A DNA stretch of 64,000 nt from Leptospira langatensis (GCF_004770615.1 NZ_RQER01000010.1:124001-188000); one strand, 5' to 3'. Positions 44,615 to 54,186 are shown, numbered from the stretch's first letter. Notes: generated from the sequence alone by a model not told the origin. Numbers and translations are program-made.

Positions 44615-45634
44615 ATGCAACAGTTACAGTTCACAAAGAGAAATCGATTGGACTGGGTGGAAGTTCCCGAACCTAAGATCACCGGGGCAAACCAGGCCTT
44701 GGTCCGTCCCATGGCTGTGGCTAGGTGTGATCTGGATCTTCCTATCCTGAGAGGACAGACGTTGTTTCGACCTCCTTTTCCTGTAGGACATGAATTCGTG
44801 GGAGAGATCCTAGAAGTAAGCGAGGATATTTCTTCTTCTTATCCGAAGGGAATGAGGGTTGCGGTCCCATTCCAGATCTCTTGCGGTCATTGTGCACATT
44901 GCGAATCCGGTCTTACTAAGAGTTGCAGTTCCGTTCCTCATACGAGTGCTTATGGTATGGGAAAGGGCGCTAAGGAATATGGCGGAGCGTTATCCGATCT
45001 TATCTTGGTTCCTTATGCAAAGGAGATGTTGGTTCCCTTCTCCTCCAAGATCGACCCGACTGCAATCGCAAGTATCAGCGATAATATTGTAGAGGCTTGG
45101 AAGCTCGCAGGACTTGCCTTAAAAGAGAATAAGGACAGATCGGTTCTGGTCCTAGGCGGATTTGCATCCAGTATCGGTCTATATACCGCTGCGCTCGCAA
45201 AGCATATGGGCTCTCCCGAGGTTGTGTATCTGGATTCCGACAATAAGCGTTTGGATATAGCGGAATCGTATGGGGTCAAGGTGGAGAAGGTGACGAGCAT
45301 GCCGAAGAGCTTCGGTAAATTCGATATCGTAGCGGAAGCGAACGGGACCGGGGAAGGTTGGGAGTGCGGGCTTAGATCCGTCGGAATAGAGGGAATATTC
45401 TCCTCGGCATCCATCTTCTGGACGAATAGCGTTCCCATTCCTTATTTAGAATTATATAATAATGGAGCAACACTCAAGATCGGAAGAGTGAGGTCCAGAG
45501 AATGGATCCCGGAAATACTGAGAGAAGTGGAAGCAGGATACGATCCTTCCAAGGTCACGACCCGCAAGGCAGCCTGGTCCAATGCTGCGGAAGCATTCTT
45601 GGAAGAAGAGACCAAATTGATCATAGTTAGATAA
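44615..45634 (+). CDS. Zinc-type alcohol dehydrogenase-like oxidoreductase
   Basis: The 339-residue medium-chain dehydrogenase has the catalytic Zn pattern (R-C-D-L-D and G-H-E-F-V-G) and structural Zn cysteines in S-C-G-H-C-A-H-C-E-S-G-L-T-K-S-C. The Rossmann region is V-L-V-L-G-G-F-A-S-S-I-G, slightly unlike the classic G-x-G-x-x-G, so cofactor use needs care. GGAGAAGG lies just before the ATG. Regulation by the divergent TetR protein suggests induction by a toxic aldehyde, alcohol or quinone; the substrate is not known. Confidence 0.9.
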   Translation: MQQLQFTKRNRLDWVEVPEPKITGANQALVRPMAVARCDLDLPILRGQTLFRPPFPVGHEFVGEILEVSEDISSSYPKGMRVAVPFQISCGHCAHCESGLTKSCSSVPHTSAYGMGKGAKEYGGALSDLILVPYAKEMLVPFSSKIDPTAIASISDNIVEAWKLAGLALKENKDRSVLVLGGFASSIGLYTAALAKHMGSPEVVYLDSDNKRLDIAESYGVKVEKVTSMPKSFGKFDIVAEANGTGEGWECGLRSVGIEGIFSSASIFWTNSVPIPYLELYNNGATLKIGRVRSREWIPEILREVEAGYDPSKVTTRKAAWSNAAEAFLEEETKLIIVR

Positions 45635-45645
45635 TCATTCTGGGT

Positions 45646-45676
45646 TTAGGACGGGCTCCTCGTCCTAAGCTTCTTT
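45646..45676 (+). terminator. Probable terminator after the dehydrogenase
   Basis: TTAGGACG (45646-45653) pairs with CGTCCTAA (45661-45668) around a 7-base loop. It is followed by GCTTCTTTTT, a weak T-tract. Confidence 0.6.
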
Positions 45677-45756
45677 TTCAGGATCCTATAAAATGATGCT
45701 GTTTGAATGAGAATGAGAAAAGATCCGGAAGCAGACTGCCATCCTAAGAAGAAAGA

Positions 45757-46419
45757 TCAAAACGTTCCGATCGATCTGAAATAGTCGGATAAGATCTCAT
45801 CCACTTCCGAAAAAGGAAGAAATCCTTTGGTTAAGATCCCTCTATCGATCCCATCCGAAAAGACCAAGCAAGGAAATCCGGTAACTCCCAAGATATACCC
45901 GTAATTGAAATCGTTCCTTGTTTCCAAAAGGGTCTCTTCTCTCTGATAGACTTCCTGGAATTCTTGGGGAGAAAGAGAGAACTCCTCCGCGATATCCAAA
46001 TAGTTCTGAAAATCGTTCGGATTCTTTCCTTGTGCGTGAAAGCTCTCCGACAATCGATCTAAATAAGCAAAGGATATCTTTGGGTCCAATCTTTGGGCGG
46101 TAATGACTGCTCTGGATCCAGGTTCCGAATCATATAAGATGGATCTATCCTTTAGGATCTCATAATGGAAGCTGCGTTTCGATATTCTCTCTACTTCTTT
46201 CCATAGATATTTGAGTTTATCAGTGACCTCTTCCGTAAATGCTTCTACTTCTTGGCCATAACGGAGTCCGCCTAAAACGAGAGTAAAATCGATCTTGTCG
46301 GAGTATTTTTCACGGATCTTTTGGAAGATAGGGGCAAATCCGTAACACCAGGTGCAGATCGGATCCGCGACATAGACTATGGAATGTTTGCCTTCTGGAC
46401 GTTTGATTTCGAGATCCAC
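45757..46419 (-). CDS. DsbA-family (FrnE-like) thiol oxidoreductase
   Basis: The 220-residue protein has a thioredoxin-fold N-terminus with a C-T-W-C active site (C22/C25) after Y-V-A-D-P-I, the signature of the FrnE/DsbA-like group, and a G-V-T-G-F-P-C-L-V cis-Pro segment near residue 185. It has no signal peptide, so it probably works in the cytosol as a disulfide or polyketide-type oxidoreductase. It lies downstream of a terminator, so it must use its own promoter. Confidence 0.88.
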   Translation of the reverse strand: MDLEIKRPEGKHSIVYVADPICTWCYGFAPIFQKIREKYSDKIDFTLVLGGLRYGQEVEAFTEEVTDKLKYLWKEVERISKRSFHYEILKDRSILYDSEPGSRAVITAQRLDPKISFAYLDRLSESFHAQGKNPNDFQNYLDIAEEFSLSPQEFQEVYQREETLLETRNDFNYGYILGVTGFPCLVFSDGIDRGILTKGFLPFSEVDEILSDYFRSIGTF

Positions 46420-46452
46420 ATATAACAGAGATCAGTACGGCTCGGTCTTTTC

Positions 46453-46484
46453 AAACGAAAAAAGGCGGGACAATGTCCCGCCTT
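46453..46484 (-). terminator. Intrinsic terminator after the 96-residue membrane protein gene
   Basis: A 10-bp perfect stem (46462-46471 with 46475-46484, AAGGCGGGAC and its complement) around AAT is followed on the minus strand by T residues from the end of the stem. Confidence 0.88.
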
Positions 46485-46513
46485 CCATTCCTTTTCGTTT
46501 AGGAGGATCCTTT

Positions 46514-46804
46514 TTAGATTTCGTTCGGGTGTTTGACGTAGTAGAGCGATAGCCATACTACCCCGAAAAGTACCCCCGCGTAAGCTAGGATCGCAGTTGC
46601 GATGTCGATCATCGGAAGAACAGAAGCGATAGGTGTTACCTTAACCGCAGTGATCTTCGTAGCTTCACCAAGAATTAGGAAGAGACCTCCTAGTCCGATC
46701 AGGTGATAACGGTTCATCGCATCCTTTGATACTCGGGCAAACCGGGCAAACACAGGAACAGCCAAAAGCGCTAATGCGAAGATGGTCACTGTATCCATGT
46801 TCAT
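46514..46804 (-). CDS. Small membrane protein (96 aa)
   Basis: The 96-residue protein has three hydrophobic segments (about 5-25, 35-52 and 62-88) with short loops, one carrying [18 protein letters not shown] precedes the ATG. I do not recognise the family. It is a single-gene unit with its own terminator, and an AT-rich promoter region lies upstream. Confidence 0.75.
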   Translation of the reverse strand: MNMDTVTIFALALLAVPVFARFARVSKDAMNRYHLIGLGGLFLILGEATKITAVKVTPIASVLPMIDIATAILAYAGVLFGVVWLSLYYVKHPNEI

Positions 46805-47149
46805 ACCTCCTTAAGGTACTAGGTTAGACAGATGATGGTTCTTGCTTCTTTCAAACTTTCCAAAAAATAATTTTAAAAAAATTGCATGTAATATAACGAG
46901 CGGTTTATATAGAATTTCTTTTATACTGCTTAAGGATTAATCGTACATATTTATTTTGTTTATCACGGAAGGGATAAGTTGCTCCCGTATCGAACATAGA
47001 GAAATTAATACTTAATGAAAATATAATGTAACTTATAGATTCTCTATCCTGCGGCAGTTTTGTTTTGAGAGAGCCTTTTTCTTACGATATTTGGCTTTAA
47101 GTCGGGCCGTTATTTGTGATGAACTGGATTGGGATCTTAACAAAAACGG
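46805..47149. other. 345-bp AT-rich intergenic region
   Basis: This stretch is clearly richer in A and T than its surroundings, especially 46860-47040. It must hold the promoter of the small membrane protein gene. No RNA gene or coding region was recognised in it. Confidence 0.55.
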
Positions 47150-47269
47150 ATGGGCAAGGATAAGAACCGGCACGAAGAACGGTGGCTTTCGGTCAAAGAT
47201 GCACTCGGATACGGAGAAATCCGGCTCCTTCTTCTGGACTCTAGTTTAAAAACATTCATCAAATCGTAA
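47150..47269 (+). CDS. Possible small protein (39 aa)
   Basis: An ATG-to-TAA ORF of 39 codons with protein-like composition, ending 19 bases before the DUF2817 gene. Its middle reads R-W-L-S-V-K-D-A-L-G-Y-G, loosely like the start of an excisionase/MerR-type helix-turn-helix (W-L-T-V-E-E-A). There is no ribosome site and an in-frame stop lies just upstream, so it may be a fragment or chance. Confidence 0.35.
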   Translation: MGKDKNRHEERWLSVKDALGYGEIRLLLLDSSLKTFIKS

Positions 47270-47288
47270 TCCAAAAGAAAGAATTTCT

Positions 47289-48470
47289 TTGGACCAAACT
47301 GGCGGGCCAGAAATCTTTCAGAGAGTGGACGTTCTTTCATACTATCTGGAGACCTACGAGGCTTGTAGAAAGGCCTTCGTATCCTATAAAAAGCAACTCA
47401 AGGCCAGATTTCGGCATTTTCAATTTGAGACCTTGGACATCCCAAAAGGCGGGGGAGAGGTCGATACCTATTTTCTGGGGCAAAAGAAGGAACCTGCAAA
47501 ACGGATCGTAGTAATGAGTTCCGGCATTCATGGAATTGAGGGTTATGCCGGATCTGCCTTCCAGAGGAGATGGATAGAGGAATTCCTTTTGGATGAAAAG
47601 AGTGCATTTAAGCTACCTAAGAATGTGGATTTTCTTTTGATCCATGGGATCAACGCTCACGGTTTCAAGAACCAGCTTAGGGTAAACGAAAGCAATGTGG
47701 ATCTAAATCGCAACTTCGCCTTGAAAAGAGAAAAGTTGCATAAGAGATTTAAGAATAAGAAGTATCGAAAGATCCAAACCTTCCTGAATCCGGGGACTCC
47801 ATTTACGAATTATATCTTCGAATATGCACTTTTTGTGATCCGATTCTTTGGAGTCGTAGCGAGGTTCGGGGCCAAGTACGTTCTAGATGCCGCAGTCAAT
47901 GGGCAGTATGAATTCCCGAAAGGGATCTACTACGGAGGAAGAAAACCGGAACCGGTGGTTCGTCGTCTGCGTAAGTTCTTTAAGAAGGTCCTTAAGCCGT
48001 ATGATCAAGTCCTGGTCTTGGATTTCCATACTGGATACGGAGAAAAAAATGGGCTCAGCCTCATGCAAAACGCTCCTCCCGGTTCCAAAGAAGACAAGAA
48101 TCTGAGAAAGGTATTCGGGGACTTCGGTCTTTTATTGAACGAGGGAGAAGAGGACTTCTATCGTACGTCGGGAGACTTTACCGATTTCTTCGGCAAGATT
48201 TTCGGGAAGGACAAGGATCTATTTCCGATCACAGTAGAGCTCGGCACGAACGGGAATATAGATATGTCGGGAGCCTTGAAGAGCAGCTTTCTAATGATCA
48301 GCGAGAATCGGATCCGGTTCCAGGGTTCGAGATCGGAATCTTCTACCAATCGGGTCAAAGAAGAATTCAGAGAGATGTTCTATCCGAGCAGAGAAGACTG
48401 GAGATTGGCGGCGATGGACCATGTATTCGGGATCCTGCCGGAAACGATCACTCGTTTTTCCAAGATCTGA
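47289..48470 (+). CDS. DUF2817 zinc carboxypeptidase-like protein
   Basis: The 393-residue protein matches the DUF2817 branch of the M14 peptidase fold: the zinc motif in S-S-G-I-H-G-I-E-G-Y-A-G-S, the substrate-arginine region N-E-S-N-V-D-L-N-R-N-F, a third zinc His in D-F-H-T-G-Y-G and the candidate catalytic Glu in I-T-V-E-L-G-T-N-G. There is no signal peptide, suggesting cytosolic action on peptides or acyl-amino acids. The start is uncertain: TTG 47289 (preceded by AAGAAAG) or GTG 47325. Confidence 0.85.
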   Translation: MDQTGGPEIFQRVDVLSYYLETYEACRKAFVSYKKQLKARFRHFQFETLDIPKGGGEVDTYFLGQKKEPAKRIVVMSSGIHGIEGYAGSAFQRRWIEEFLLDEKSAFKLPKNVDFLLIHGINAHGFKNQLRVNESNVDLNRNFALKREKLHKRFKNKKYRKIQTFLNPGTPFTNYIFEYALFVIRFFGVVARFGAKYVLDAAVNGQYEFPKGIYYGGRKPEPVVRRLRKFFKKVLKPYDQVLVLDFHTGYGEKNGLSLMQNAPPGSKEDKNLRKVFGDFGLLLNEGEEDFYRTSGDFTDFFGKIFGKDKDLFPITVELGTNGNIDMSGALKSSFLMISENRIRFQGSRSESSTNRVKEEFREMFYPSREDWRLAAMDHVFGILPETITRFSKI

Positions 48471-48568
48471 TCGGTCCTAGTCCGTTAGATATTTTCGGAA
48501 GAAGATACCGATCCATCTAATCAAATCGCTTGTTAGATCGACTGGATCGGATGATTGATGATCCGAGT

Positions 48569-50332
48569 TTAGATCCGATCCACTATCAGCAAAGTTACGT
48601 CGTCTTCGAAGTCGGATCTATGGCAATAGGTCCTGCATTCTTTGATGAGTGCAGAAGAGGCTTCTCCCGCAGAAGATTGGGAATGAGTTCGTACCGCGAG
48701 GGTCAATAGGTCTTCGCTATATCTTCTGGTTCTGTCTCCGTTTGAATGCTCCGTCAGTCCGTCCGTATACATTACGAGTCTATCTTGAAGCGAGAAACCG
48801 GTCACATATTCTTCGAAGAATAGGTCCGGGATCACTCCTACCAGTTTGCCTTTTGTTTCCAGATGAGATGATGTACCTTCTCCTTTTCTGTAGAGGATGG
48901 GAGGATTGTGGCCAGCATTCGAATAACATAATGTGTTTGTTCCGGTATGGATCACTCCGTAGAATGCAGTTAGGAAATTTCCCGCCAGCTTATTGTATAA
49001 GGCAAAATTGAGTGCGGTAAAGAATTTGGAAGGACTACAAAGAGTATCGTGATCGAAGGTCTCCATAACCGTATGTATGACCGTTGCCACGACAGAAGCG
49101 GAGAGCCCATGTCCGGAAACGTCCGCGATGAGTACTGCGGATCTGTTCTCATCCAACTTGATCACATTGTAAAAGTCTCCGCCTACATTGTCGTACGGAA
49201 TATGCTGTAATCCGAAATCCAAGCCCGGTATATACGGCAGGGAAGAAGGAAGGATCTTATGCATCACTTCTCTTGCTCGTTTCAATTCCCTATCTGTATC
49301 CATTACCTTGTGGAATAGATTCGCATTCTTAATGGTAACGCTGAGTCGATTTGCAATTGCACCTAACATTTCCAGATCCGCATTGGTAAACGCGAATCCG
49401 GAATACTTATTGTTTACGCTGATGACTCCGAGGAGCTCATCCCTGTACAGCAATGGAGCGGAGATGAGTGAATTTGCCTCGAACTTGTATTTAGCGCTTT
49501 GATCATATCTCGGATCCTCGTCCAGACTTTGGATCAGAAGGCTCTGCTTTTCTTTTGCGACCCAGCCGGAAATTCCTTCTCCGTATGGTACTTGTATATT
49601 GTTGATCGCATCTTCCGGAATTCCCCTAGCGGCAAGGATCCGTAGCACTTCTAAAGTAGGATCTGCGATATAGATCGTGCCTGCCTTCGCCTCCAAAAAT
49701 TCGAGTACCTTGTCCAAGAGCCAGTTCCCCAGTTCATGGATGCTTTTTTCGGCTACGGTTAACTTCTCGAATTCGTAAAGTAATCTGAGCTCTAATACTC
49801 TTTTTTTCAAGGATTCATGGGTCTGCGCATTCTTGATCGCGATGGCTGCGATCTCGGAGAGGGAAGCCAGCACCTCTACATCGGAGGAGTCGAAGCCTCT
49901 ATTCTGGGACTTATTTAAAATTTCGAGTGTGCCTATAACCTTGTCTTGAACGAAGAGAGGTACGCAGGCAAGAGATCTGGTACGAAACCCTGTTTTTTGG
50001 TCTAAGGCGGGATTGAATCTGGGATCCGTATAGGCGTCTTCTAAAACGATCGGTTTTTTTTCCTTCGCCACCCAACCCGCGATCCCTTGGCCGGGTTCTA
50101 GACGAGCGTACTTTTGTATGATCTCTCCTTTTTCCCCTAACGCAACTTCGCAATAGAGGAATCCGTCCTTTTCTTCCAGAAGGAAGAGAGAACTTGCTTC
50201 GGCTTCCAACAGATCCTTGGAATACAGCATGATCAGAGGCAATAACTGGTAGAGGTCCAGGTTCGCGTTCAGGATCGTGCTAGTATTTAAAAGGCTCCTG
50301 TATTTCTTGGCTTCCGATTCGGTATTCGTCAT
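48569..50332 (-). CDS. GAF-GAF-SpoIIE (PP2C-type) phosphatase
   Basis: From the ATG at 50332 the protein has 587 residues; a GTG at 50395 would add 21. Two GAF domains (about 20-170 and 190-345) each end with an E-G-I-S-G-W-V-A-K-E or Q-G-I-A-G-W-V-A-K-E core. A short linker helix leads to the SpoIIE phosphatase domain, with metal Asp residues in N-V-G-G-D-F-Y-N-V, L-I-A-D-V-S-G-H-G-L-S-A and F-E-D-D-V-T-L-L-I. Such proteins, like RsbU, dephosphorylate anti-anti-sigma factors in partner switching. The GAF ligands and partner are unknown. Confidence 0.93.
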   Translation of the reverse strand: MTNTESEAKKYRSLLNTSTILNANLDLYQLLPLIMLYSKDLLEAEASSLFLLEEKDGFLYCEVALGEKGEIIQKYARLEPGQGIAGWVAKEKKPIVLEDAYTDPRFNPALDQKTGFRTRSLACVPLFVQDKVIGTLEILNKSQNRGFDSSDVEVLASLSEIAAIAIKNAQTHESLKKRVLELRLLYEFEKLTVAEKSIHELGNWLLDKVLEFLEAKAGTIYIADPTLEVLRILAARGIPEDAINNIQVPYGEGISGWVAKEKQSLLIQSLDEDPRYDQSAKYKFEANSLISAPLLYRDELLGVISVNNKYSGFAFTNADLEMLGAIANRLSVTIKNANLFHKVMDTDRELKRAREVMHKILPSSLPYIPGLDFGLQHIPYDNVGGDFYNVIKLDENRSAVLIADVSGHGLSASVVATVIHTVMETFDHDTLCSPSKFFTALNFALYNKLAGNFLTAFYGVIHTGTNTLCYSNAGHNPPILYRKGEGTSSHLETKGKLVGVIPDLFFEEYVTGFSLQDRLVMYTDGLTEHSNGDRTRRYSEDLLTLAVRTHSQSSAGEASSALIKECRTYCHRSDFEDDVTLLIVDRI

Positions 50333-50477
50333 AGATGGGGCAAGACTCTCACAGATCCGGAACCAAGTCAACGGATTGTCATTTCTTTCTGCCACAAAAT
50401 CATGGAAAGAGAAGGAAGTTGCGATTTTCGCGGAACTATGAGACCATTTTTTGGTCGGATAATGTAGAGCTATTCGG

Positions 50478-51689
50478 ATGGAGTTCGATTTGCAAAGATT
50501 GGTGATTTTTCTCAGTGTTTTTACGGTAATATTATTTCTAGGATATTCTTACGCCGCGAGTCGTCTCAGCGCTCCCTTCGAATTGAATACGATCCAGTCC
50601 GTTCTTCTCTGGAGTGCCGTTGTTTTTCTGGTGCTTCTCACTCCAAGTGCATATATTCTCAGTATGCTTTTCCGAGAAACCCCTTGGCAAAAATTCTGGG
50701 CCTATTCTGCCTTCACTACCTTGGGTTTTTCTACCATTCTGGTTTCCTTCGTCGCGTTCCGGGATCTGGGAAATCTGGCTTGGAAGGGAAGTCTGTTCAT
50801 CACAGACAAATTGCAGTCCGATCCTAAGCAAACGGAAGAAGGATCCGGATTCTCTAGAAGGGATTTTATCTCTCGCTTCTCCTCCTTTGCGTTACTCGGA
50901 ATGGCGGGAGGCTTGACTGCGTTCGGCATGTACCAAGCAAAGAAGACTCCTTCGATCAAGAAGGTCAGTATCAAGGTAAAGGATCTTCCGGACGGACTTC
51001 ATGGTTTCAAGATCGCTCAGCTCTCCGACATACATATCGGGCCAACGATCAAGGGTGGCTTCTTGGAAGAAGTGGTCAGAAAGACAAATTCCTTGGAAGC
51101 GGATCTTGTGGCAGTAACGGGAGATCTAGTCGATGGGACTGTGGGAATGTTGAAAGACCATGTGAGCCCTCTAAAAGGACTGAAATCCAAACACGGTACC
51201 TTCTTCGTGACCGGAAATCATGAGTATTATTCGGGAGTTCTAGCCTGGATCCGTGAACTCCAGGATATGGGCATCCATGTTCTATTAAACCAAAATAAAT
51301 TACTAGAGCATAATGGAGCTACTCTTGCTATTGCAGGTGTGACGGACTACAAGGCTCATACAATTATCCCGGGACATAGAACGGATCCGAAGCAGGCTTC
51401 CTTGGGCGCAGAGGACGCTCACTATAAGGTTCTTTTAGCTCACCAACCCAATTCGATATTCGAAGCGGCCAAGGCGGGATTCCATCTGCAACTTTCCGGT
51501 CATACTCATGGAGGACAGTACTTCCCGGGGAACGTATTCATTCATCTCTTCCAAAAATTCGTAGCCGGCTTAAGCGAATGGGAAGGAACACAATTGTACG
51601 TGAGCCGCGGAACCGGTTACTGGGGACCCCCCATTCGGATCGGAGCCCCTTCTGAGATCACCATCCTAGTCTTGGAAAAAGAAACCTAA
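50478..51689 (+). CDS. Membrane-anchored metallophosphoesterase (YkuE/YaeI-like)
   Basis: The 403-residue protein has about four hydrophobic segments in the first 160 residues, one with R-R-D-F-I-S-R-F-S-S, then a calcineurin-like phosphoesterase domain: L-S-D-I-H-I-G, V-T-G-D-L-V-D-G, V-T-G-N-H-E-Y-Y, L-A-H-Q-P and S-G-H-T-H-G-G-Q, all the metal-binding motifs. Relatives act on lipid-linked substrates such as UDP-diacylglucosamine or phospholipids. It is divergent from the SpoIIE phosphatase gene. Confidence 0.92.
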   Translation: MEFDLQRLVIFLSVFTVILFLGYSYAASRLSAPFELNTIQSVLLWSAVVFLVLLTPSAYILSMLFRETPWQKFWAYSAFTTLGFSTILVSFVAFRDLGNLAWKGSLFITDKLQSDPKQTEEGSGFSRRDFISRFSSFALLGMAGGLTAFGMYQAKKTPSIKKVSIKVKDLPDGLHGFKIAQLSDIHIGPTIKGGFLEEVVRKTNSLEADLVAVTGDLVDGTVGMLKDHVSPLKGLKSKHGTFFVTGNHEYYSGVLAWIRELQDMGIHVLLNQNKLLEHNGATLAIAGVTDYKAHTIIPGHRTDPKQASLGAEDAHYKVLLAHQPNSIFEAAKAGFHLQLSGHTHGGQYFPGNVFIHLFQKFVAGLSEWEGTQLYVSRGTGYWGPPIRIGAPSEITILVLEKET

Positions 51690-51781
51690 GCCTAGATCGA
51701 TCCCCTTACCATTCTACTTTTAGGATTCGAATTGACATTCTGATCTCCTCAGGCTCCTTAGAGGGAGTTTCAGGAATTAGA

Positions 51782-52360
51782 ATGTACGATCCTATCTCTC
51801 GACTCTTTGTTTCTTCGATTCTCATTTTTAGCTTCTCTCTTTTTTCTTTCGTCGATTGCTCCAAGCCTAAGCCTAAATCCAATCCTGAGATCGAAAGGCT
51901 CAAACCCAAGAAGAAGGTGGATGATCGAGATCAAGACGCGGATCTTTCGAATCGAGAATACTTCGATGAGGACGCGGATGGAAGGCGCATCGAGAAAAAA
52001 CCGGAGCCTGCTTCTCCTTCTTCTAATCTGAGAACGTATGCGAGCGGATCTCCCGGATGTAAGAAGGGAAATTGCAAAAATGGGGAAGGCGTCTATGTAT
52101 ACGATACGAGGGACGTTTACTCGGGAGGATTTTCCGGAGACCTACGGCAGGGCTGGGGAATTTTAGCATACTCGGACGGGGATCGATACGAAGGGAATTG
52201 GTCCGGAGATAAAAAATCGGGTAACGGACGTTATGTGTTTAGGGACGGCTCCGTGTTCAGCGGGGCCTTTACGGGAGAAGGCACCGGGATCGGCTCCTAT
52301 TATAAGTCGGGTAGGACCCGAAAATGTAGATTAGAAAACAATAAAGTATTTTGTAGATGA
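51782..52360 (+). CDS. MORN-repeat lipoprotein
   Basis: The 192-residue protein has a signal peptide ending S-F-V-D-C with the likely lipidated Cys at residue 26. A charged linker rich in Lys, Asp and Glu follows, then about three MORN repeats (Y-S-G-G-F-S-G-D-L-R-Q-G-W-G, Y-E-G-N-W-S-G-D-K-K-S-G-N-G, F-S-G-A-F-T-G-E-G). MORN repeats bind membranes or proteins. Two Cys pairs (C-K-K-G-N-C and C near the end) may form disulfides. Export is inferred. Confidence 0.85.
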   Translation: MYDPISRLFVSSILIFSFSLFSFVDCSKPKPKSNPEIERLKPKKKVDDRDQDADLSNREYFDEDADGRRIEKKPEPASPSSNLRTYASGSPGCKKGNCKNGEGVYVYDTRDVYSGGFSGDLRQGWGILAYSDGDRYEGNWSGDKKSGNGRYVFRDGSVFSGAFTGEGTGIGSYYKSGRTRKCRLENNKVFCR

Positions 52361-52590
52361 TCATTGGGTTTAGGAGAACCCTGAAATAGGCCTTTTTGAT
52401 CGGTCCAAGAGGATTGGAACCTTTCTAAGCCTGAAATGGACTATGGATCCTGATACAATACTACTTCTTTGTAGTTAGACGAACTAGGTGTTAATAAACG
52501 ATTGTTCGACATAGATACATCTTTTTTATAAGCGCTCTTGCATTTCATATAAAGACAGATAGAATATCTTTGCGATGGACGGAGGTCCGT

Positions 52591-53019
52591 ATGGAAAGAT
52601 GGCATGATTGGTTAGAAAATCATCGGGATTGGTGGATCGATTTGGTCCGTATGTATCTGGGAGGAGTGCTGATCTATAAGGGATTGGAGTTCCTTGCGGA
52701 CACGGATGCCTTGATCCGTATGATGGAGCTGAATAACGCTCCGTATGCTTCTACATTGCTAGCTCATTATATAGTGATCGCACATATTTGCGGAGGTTTA
52801 CTATTGATGGTGGGACTTTTAACCAGATTCTCGGCTATGTTGCAGTTGCCGGTATTGGTCGGTGCCGTCCTATTCATTCATGCTAGAGAGGGATTCGTTT
52901 CTCCGGGATCGAATCTACCTTACGCCTCCATGATATTGCTTTTGCTTTTGCATTTTTCTTTATACGGATCGGGTCGTATCTCGGCAGATTTCTATATAGA
53001 AACTCATAGAAGCGTTTAG
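52591..53019 (+). CDS. DoxX family membrane protein (second copy)
   Basis: From the ATG at 52591, which has GGAGG five bases upstream, the protein has 142 residues and four hydrophobic segments. It shows V-R-M-Y-L-G-G-V-L-I-Y-K-G-L-E-F-L and G-G-L-L-L-M-V-G-L-L-T-R, matching the DoxX family. It is convergent with the heme operon, separated by a strong hairpin. Confidence 0.85.
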   Translation: MERWHDWLENHRDWWIDLVRMYLGGVLIYKGLEFLADTDALIRMMELNNAPYASTLLAHYIVIAHICGGLLLMVGLLTRFSAMLQLPVLVGAVLFIHAREGFVSPGSNLPYASMILLLLLHFSLYGSGRISADFYIETHRSV

Positions 53020-53038
53020 AATTTTAGAATATTCGCAA

Positions 53039-53072
53039 ATTTAGATCATCCGATCTCTCGGATGATCTAAAT
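53039..53072. terminator. Bidirectional terminator-like hairpin between doxX and the heme operon
   Basis: A 15-bp perfect stem (53039-53053 with 53058-53072) around TCTC lies between two convergent stops. T-tracts are short on both sides (GGTTTTG on plus, TTTGCG on minus), but the stem is strong. Confidence 0.7.
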
Positions 53073-53081
53073 CGGTTTTGC

Positions 53082-54170
53082 TTATGCAGATACGGAAGGG
53101 GAGATCTGGTCCAGTATCCCTAACCAATCTGTTCTTTCAGCCTGTCCCGGTTTTCTTTTTCCGAAGAACTGTACGATCAGTTCGCCTTTTTCATCATATA
53201 CTTCGATGGAGTGGATCTTTCCGTCTTTAGAAGGTTTTTCTACGATCCAAGAACTGGAGATCAGATCGGATCTCAAATGAAGATTGAACTCGGGATCCAA
53301 CACATTCCACCAATGTTCTAAGACTTTGATATTCGTGACTTCTCCCGTATGGATCTGTATAGCTCCATGGTTTCCTACGAACACCATGATCGGGGTCCTG
53401 TTTAAGGACGCTAACTCGAGCATTCTTAATACGAGCCGGGCATCTATTCTTTGAGTGAATATTCCCTCCGCTAATTCCATAGATTGGATCCTGGATACCC
53501 CATACTTTCTTAATAGAGGAAAAAATTCGTGAGTGTCCTCTAATTTCCCCCAATCGCTTAAGAATTGCTCCTTTGCTTCGGGAGAGATCTCTTTCTTGGA
53601 TAGAGAAGAAGGAGTTTCTTCTTTCGGAACAAATAAAGGATCGAGTATCGGATCTTTCTTGGTGAATTCGGATTTTAGATCTTCCCATGCTTGGACGTCT
53701 GATCCGTCCGTTAGAAAAATTTTATGTACTGCATCTCCTTTTTCGTCAAAGATCTGCAAGGATCTTTGGAATCCGTCTTGTTTTGCTTCTTCCACTGCGA
53801 AGCCGAATTTCCAGACTCCTGGGAAGAGCCTTAGATCTATGTCCGGACCGACGACTAGGATATTTCCCGGACCAGAACTAACTTCTTCAAAGCGACCTTT
53901 TCTCTCATGTACGCAGGCCTCGTTCCTGGTGAGTACCATTACGCGTCCTAGGCTTCCTAGTTTGGCAAAGAGATCTCCCCAGTTTTCCCGTAAGCTGGTC
54001 GCTTTCGGGAACTCTTGTGCCTGTGTAATTTCGGCAGCAGCGAGAAGTCCCGCTTCCGATGTGTTTAAGTGAGAGGCAATATCTCTCATTCTCAAACGGG
54101 GCTGGGATTCTCGTAGTGCTTTCCAGGCCTGGATCAGGCCGTTTGCATTTGACGATTCGATGGCGGACAT
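53082..54170 (-). CDS. hmuS: Hemin-degrading/transport factor HmuS
   Basis: The 362-residue cytosolic protein matches the HemS/ChuS/HmuS family, which binds incoming heme and may break it down or pass it on. Two ChuX/HutX-like halves are visible: R-M-R-D-I-A-S-H-L-N-T-S-E-A-G-L-L near the N-terminus, then G-R-V-M-V-L-T-R-N-E-A-C-V-H-E and, in the second half, M-V-F-V-G-N-H-G-A-I-Q-I-H-T-G. Candidate heme ligands are the conserved His residues in these motifs. It is the last gene of the heme operon, 16 bp after hmuV. Confidence 0.92.
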   Translation of the reverse strand: MSAIESSNANGLIQAWKALRESQPRLRMRDIASHLNTSEAGLLAAAEITQAQEFPKATSLRENWGDLFAKLGSLGRVMVLTRNEACVHERKGRFEEVSSGPGNILVVGPDIDLRLFPGVWKFGFAVEEAKQDGFQRSLQIFDEKGDAVHKIFLTDGSDVQAWEDLKSEFTKKDPILDPLFVPKEETPSSLSKKEISPEAKEQFLSDWGKLEDTHEFFPLLRKYGVSRIQSMELAEGIFTQRIDARLVLRMLELASLNRTPIMVFVGNHGAIQIHTGEVTNIKVLEHWWNVLDPEFNLHLRSDLISSSWIVEKPSKDGKIHSIEVYDEKGELIVQFFGKRKPGQAERTDWLGILDQISPSVSA

Positions 54171-54186
54171 TTTTCGTTTCTCCTTA

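Noticed and set aside
48550..48592. GGATCGGAT/ATCCGATCC repeat at the 3' end of the SpoIIE gene
   Set aside because: It overlaps the end of the coding region, has a long loop and no T-tract; GATCCG-rich words are frequent in this genome.
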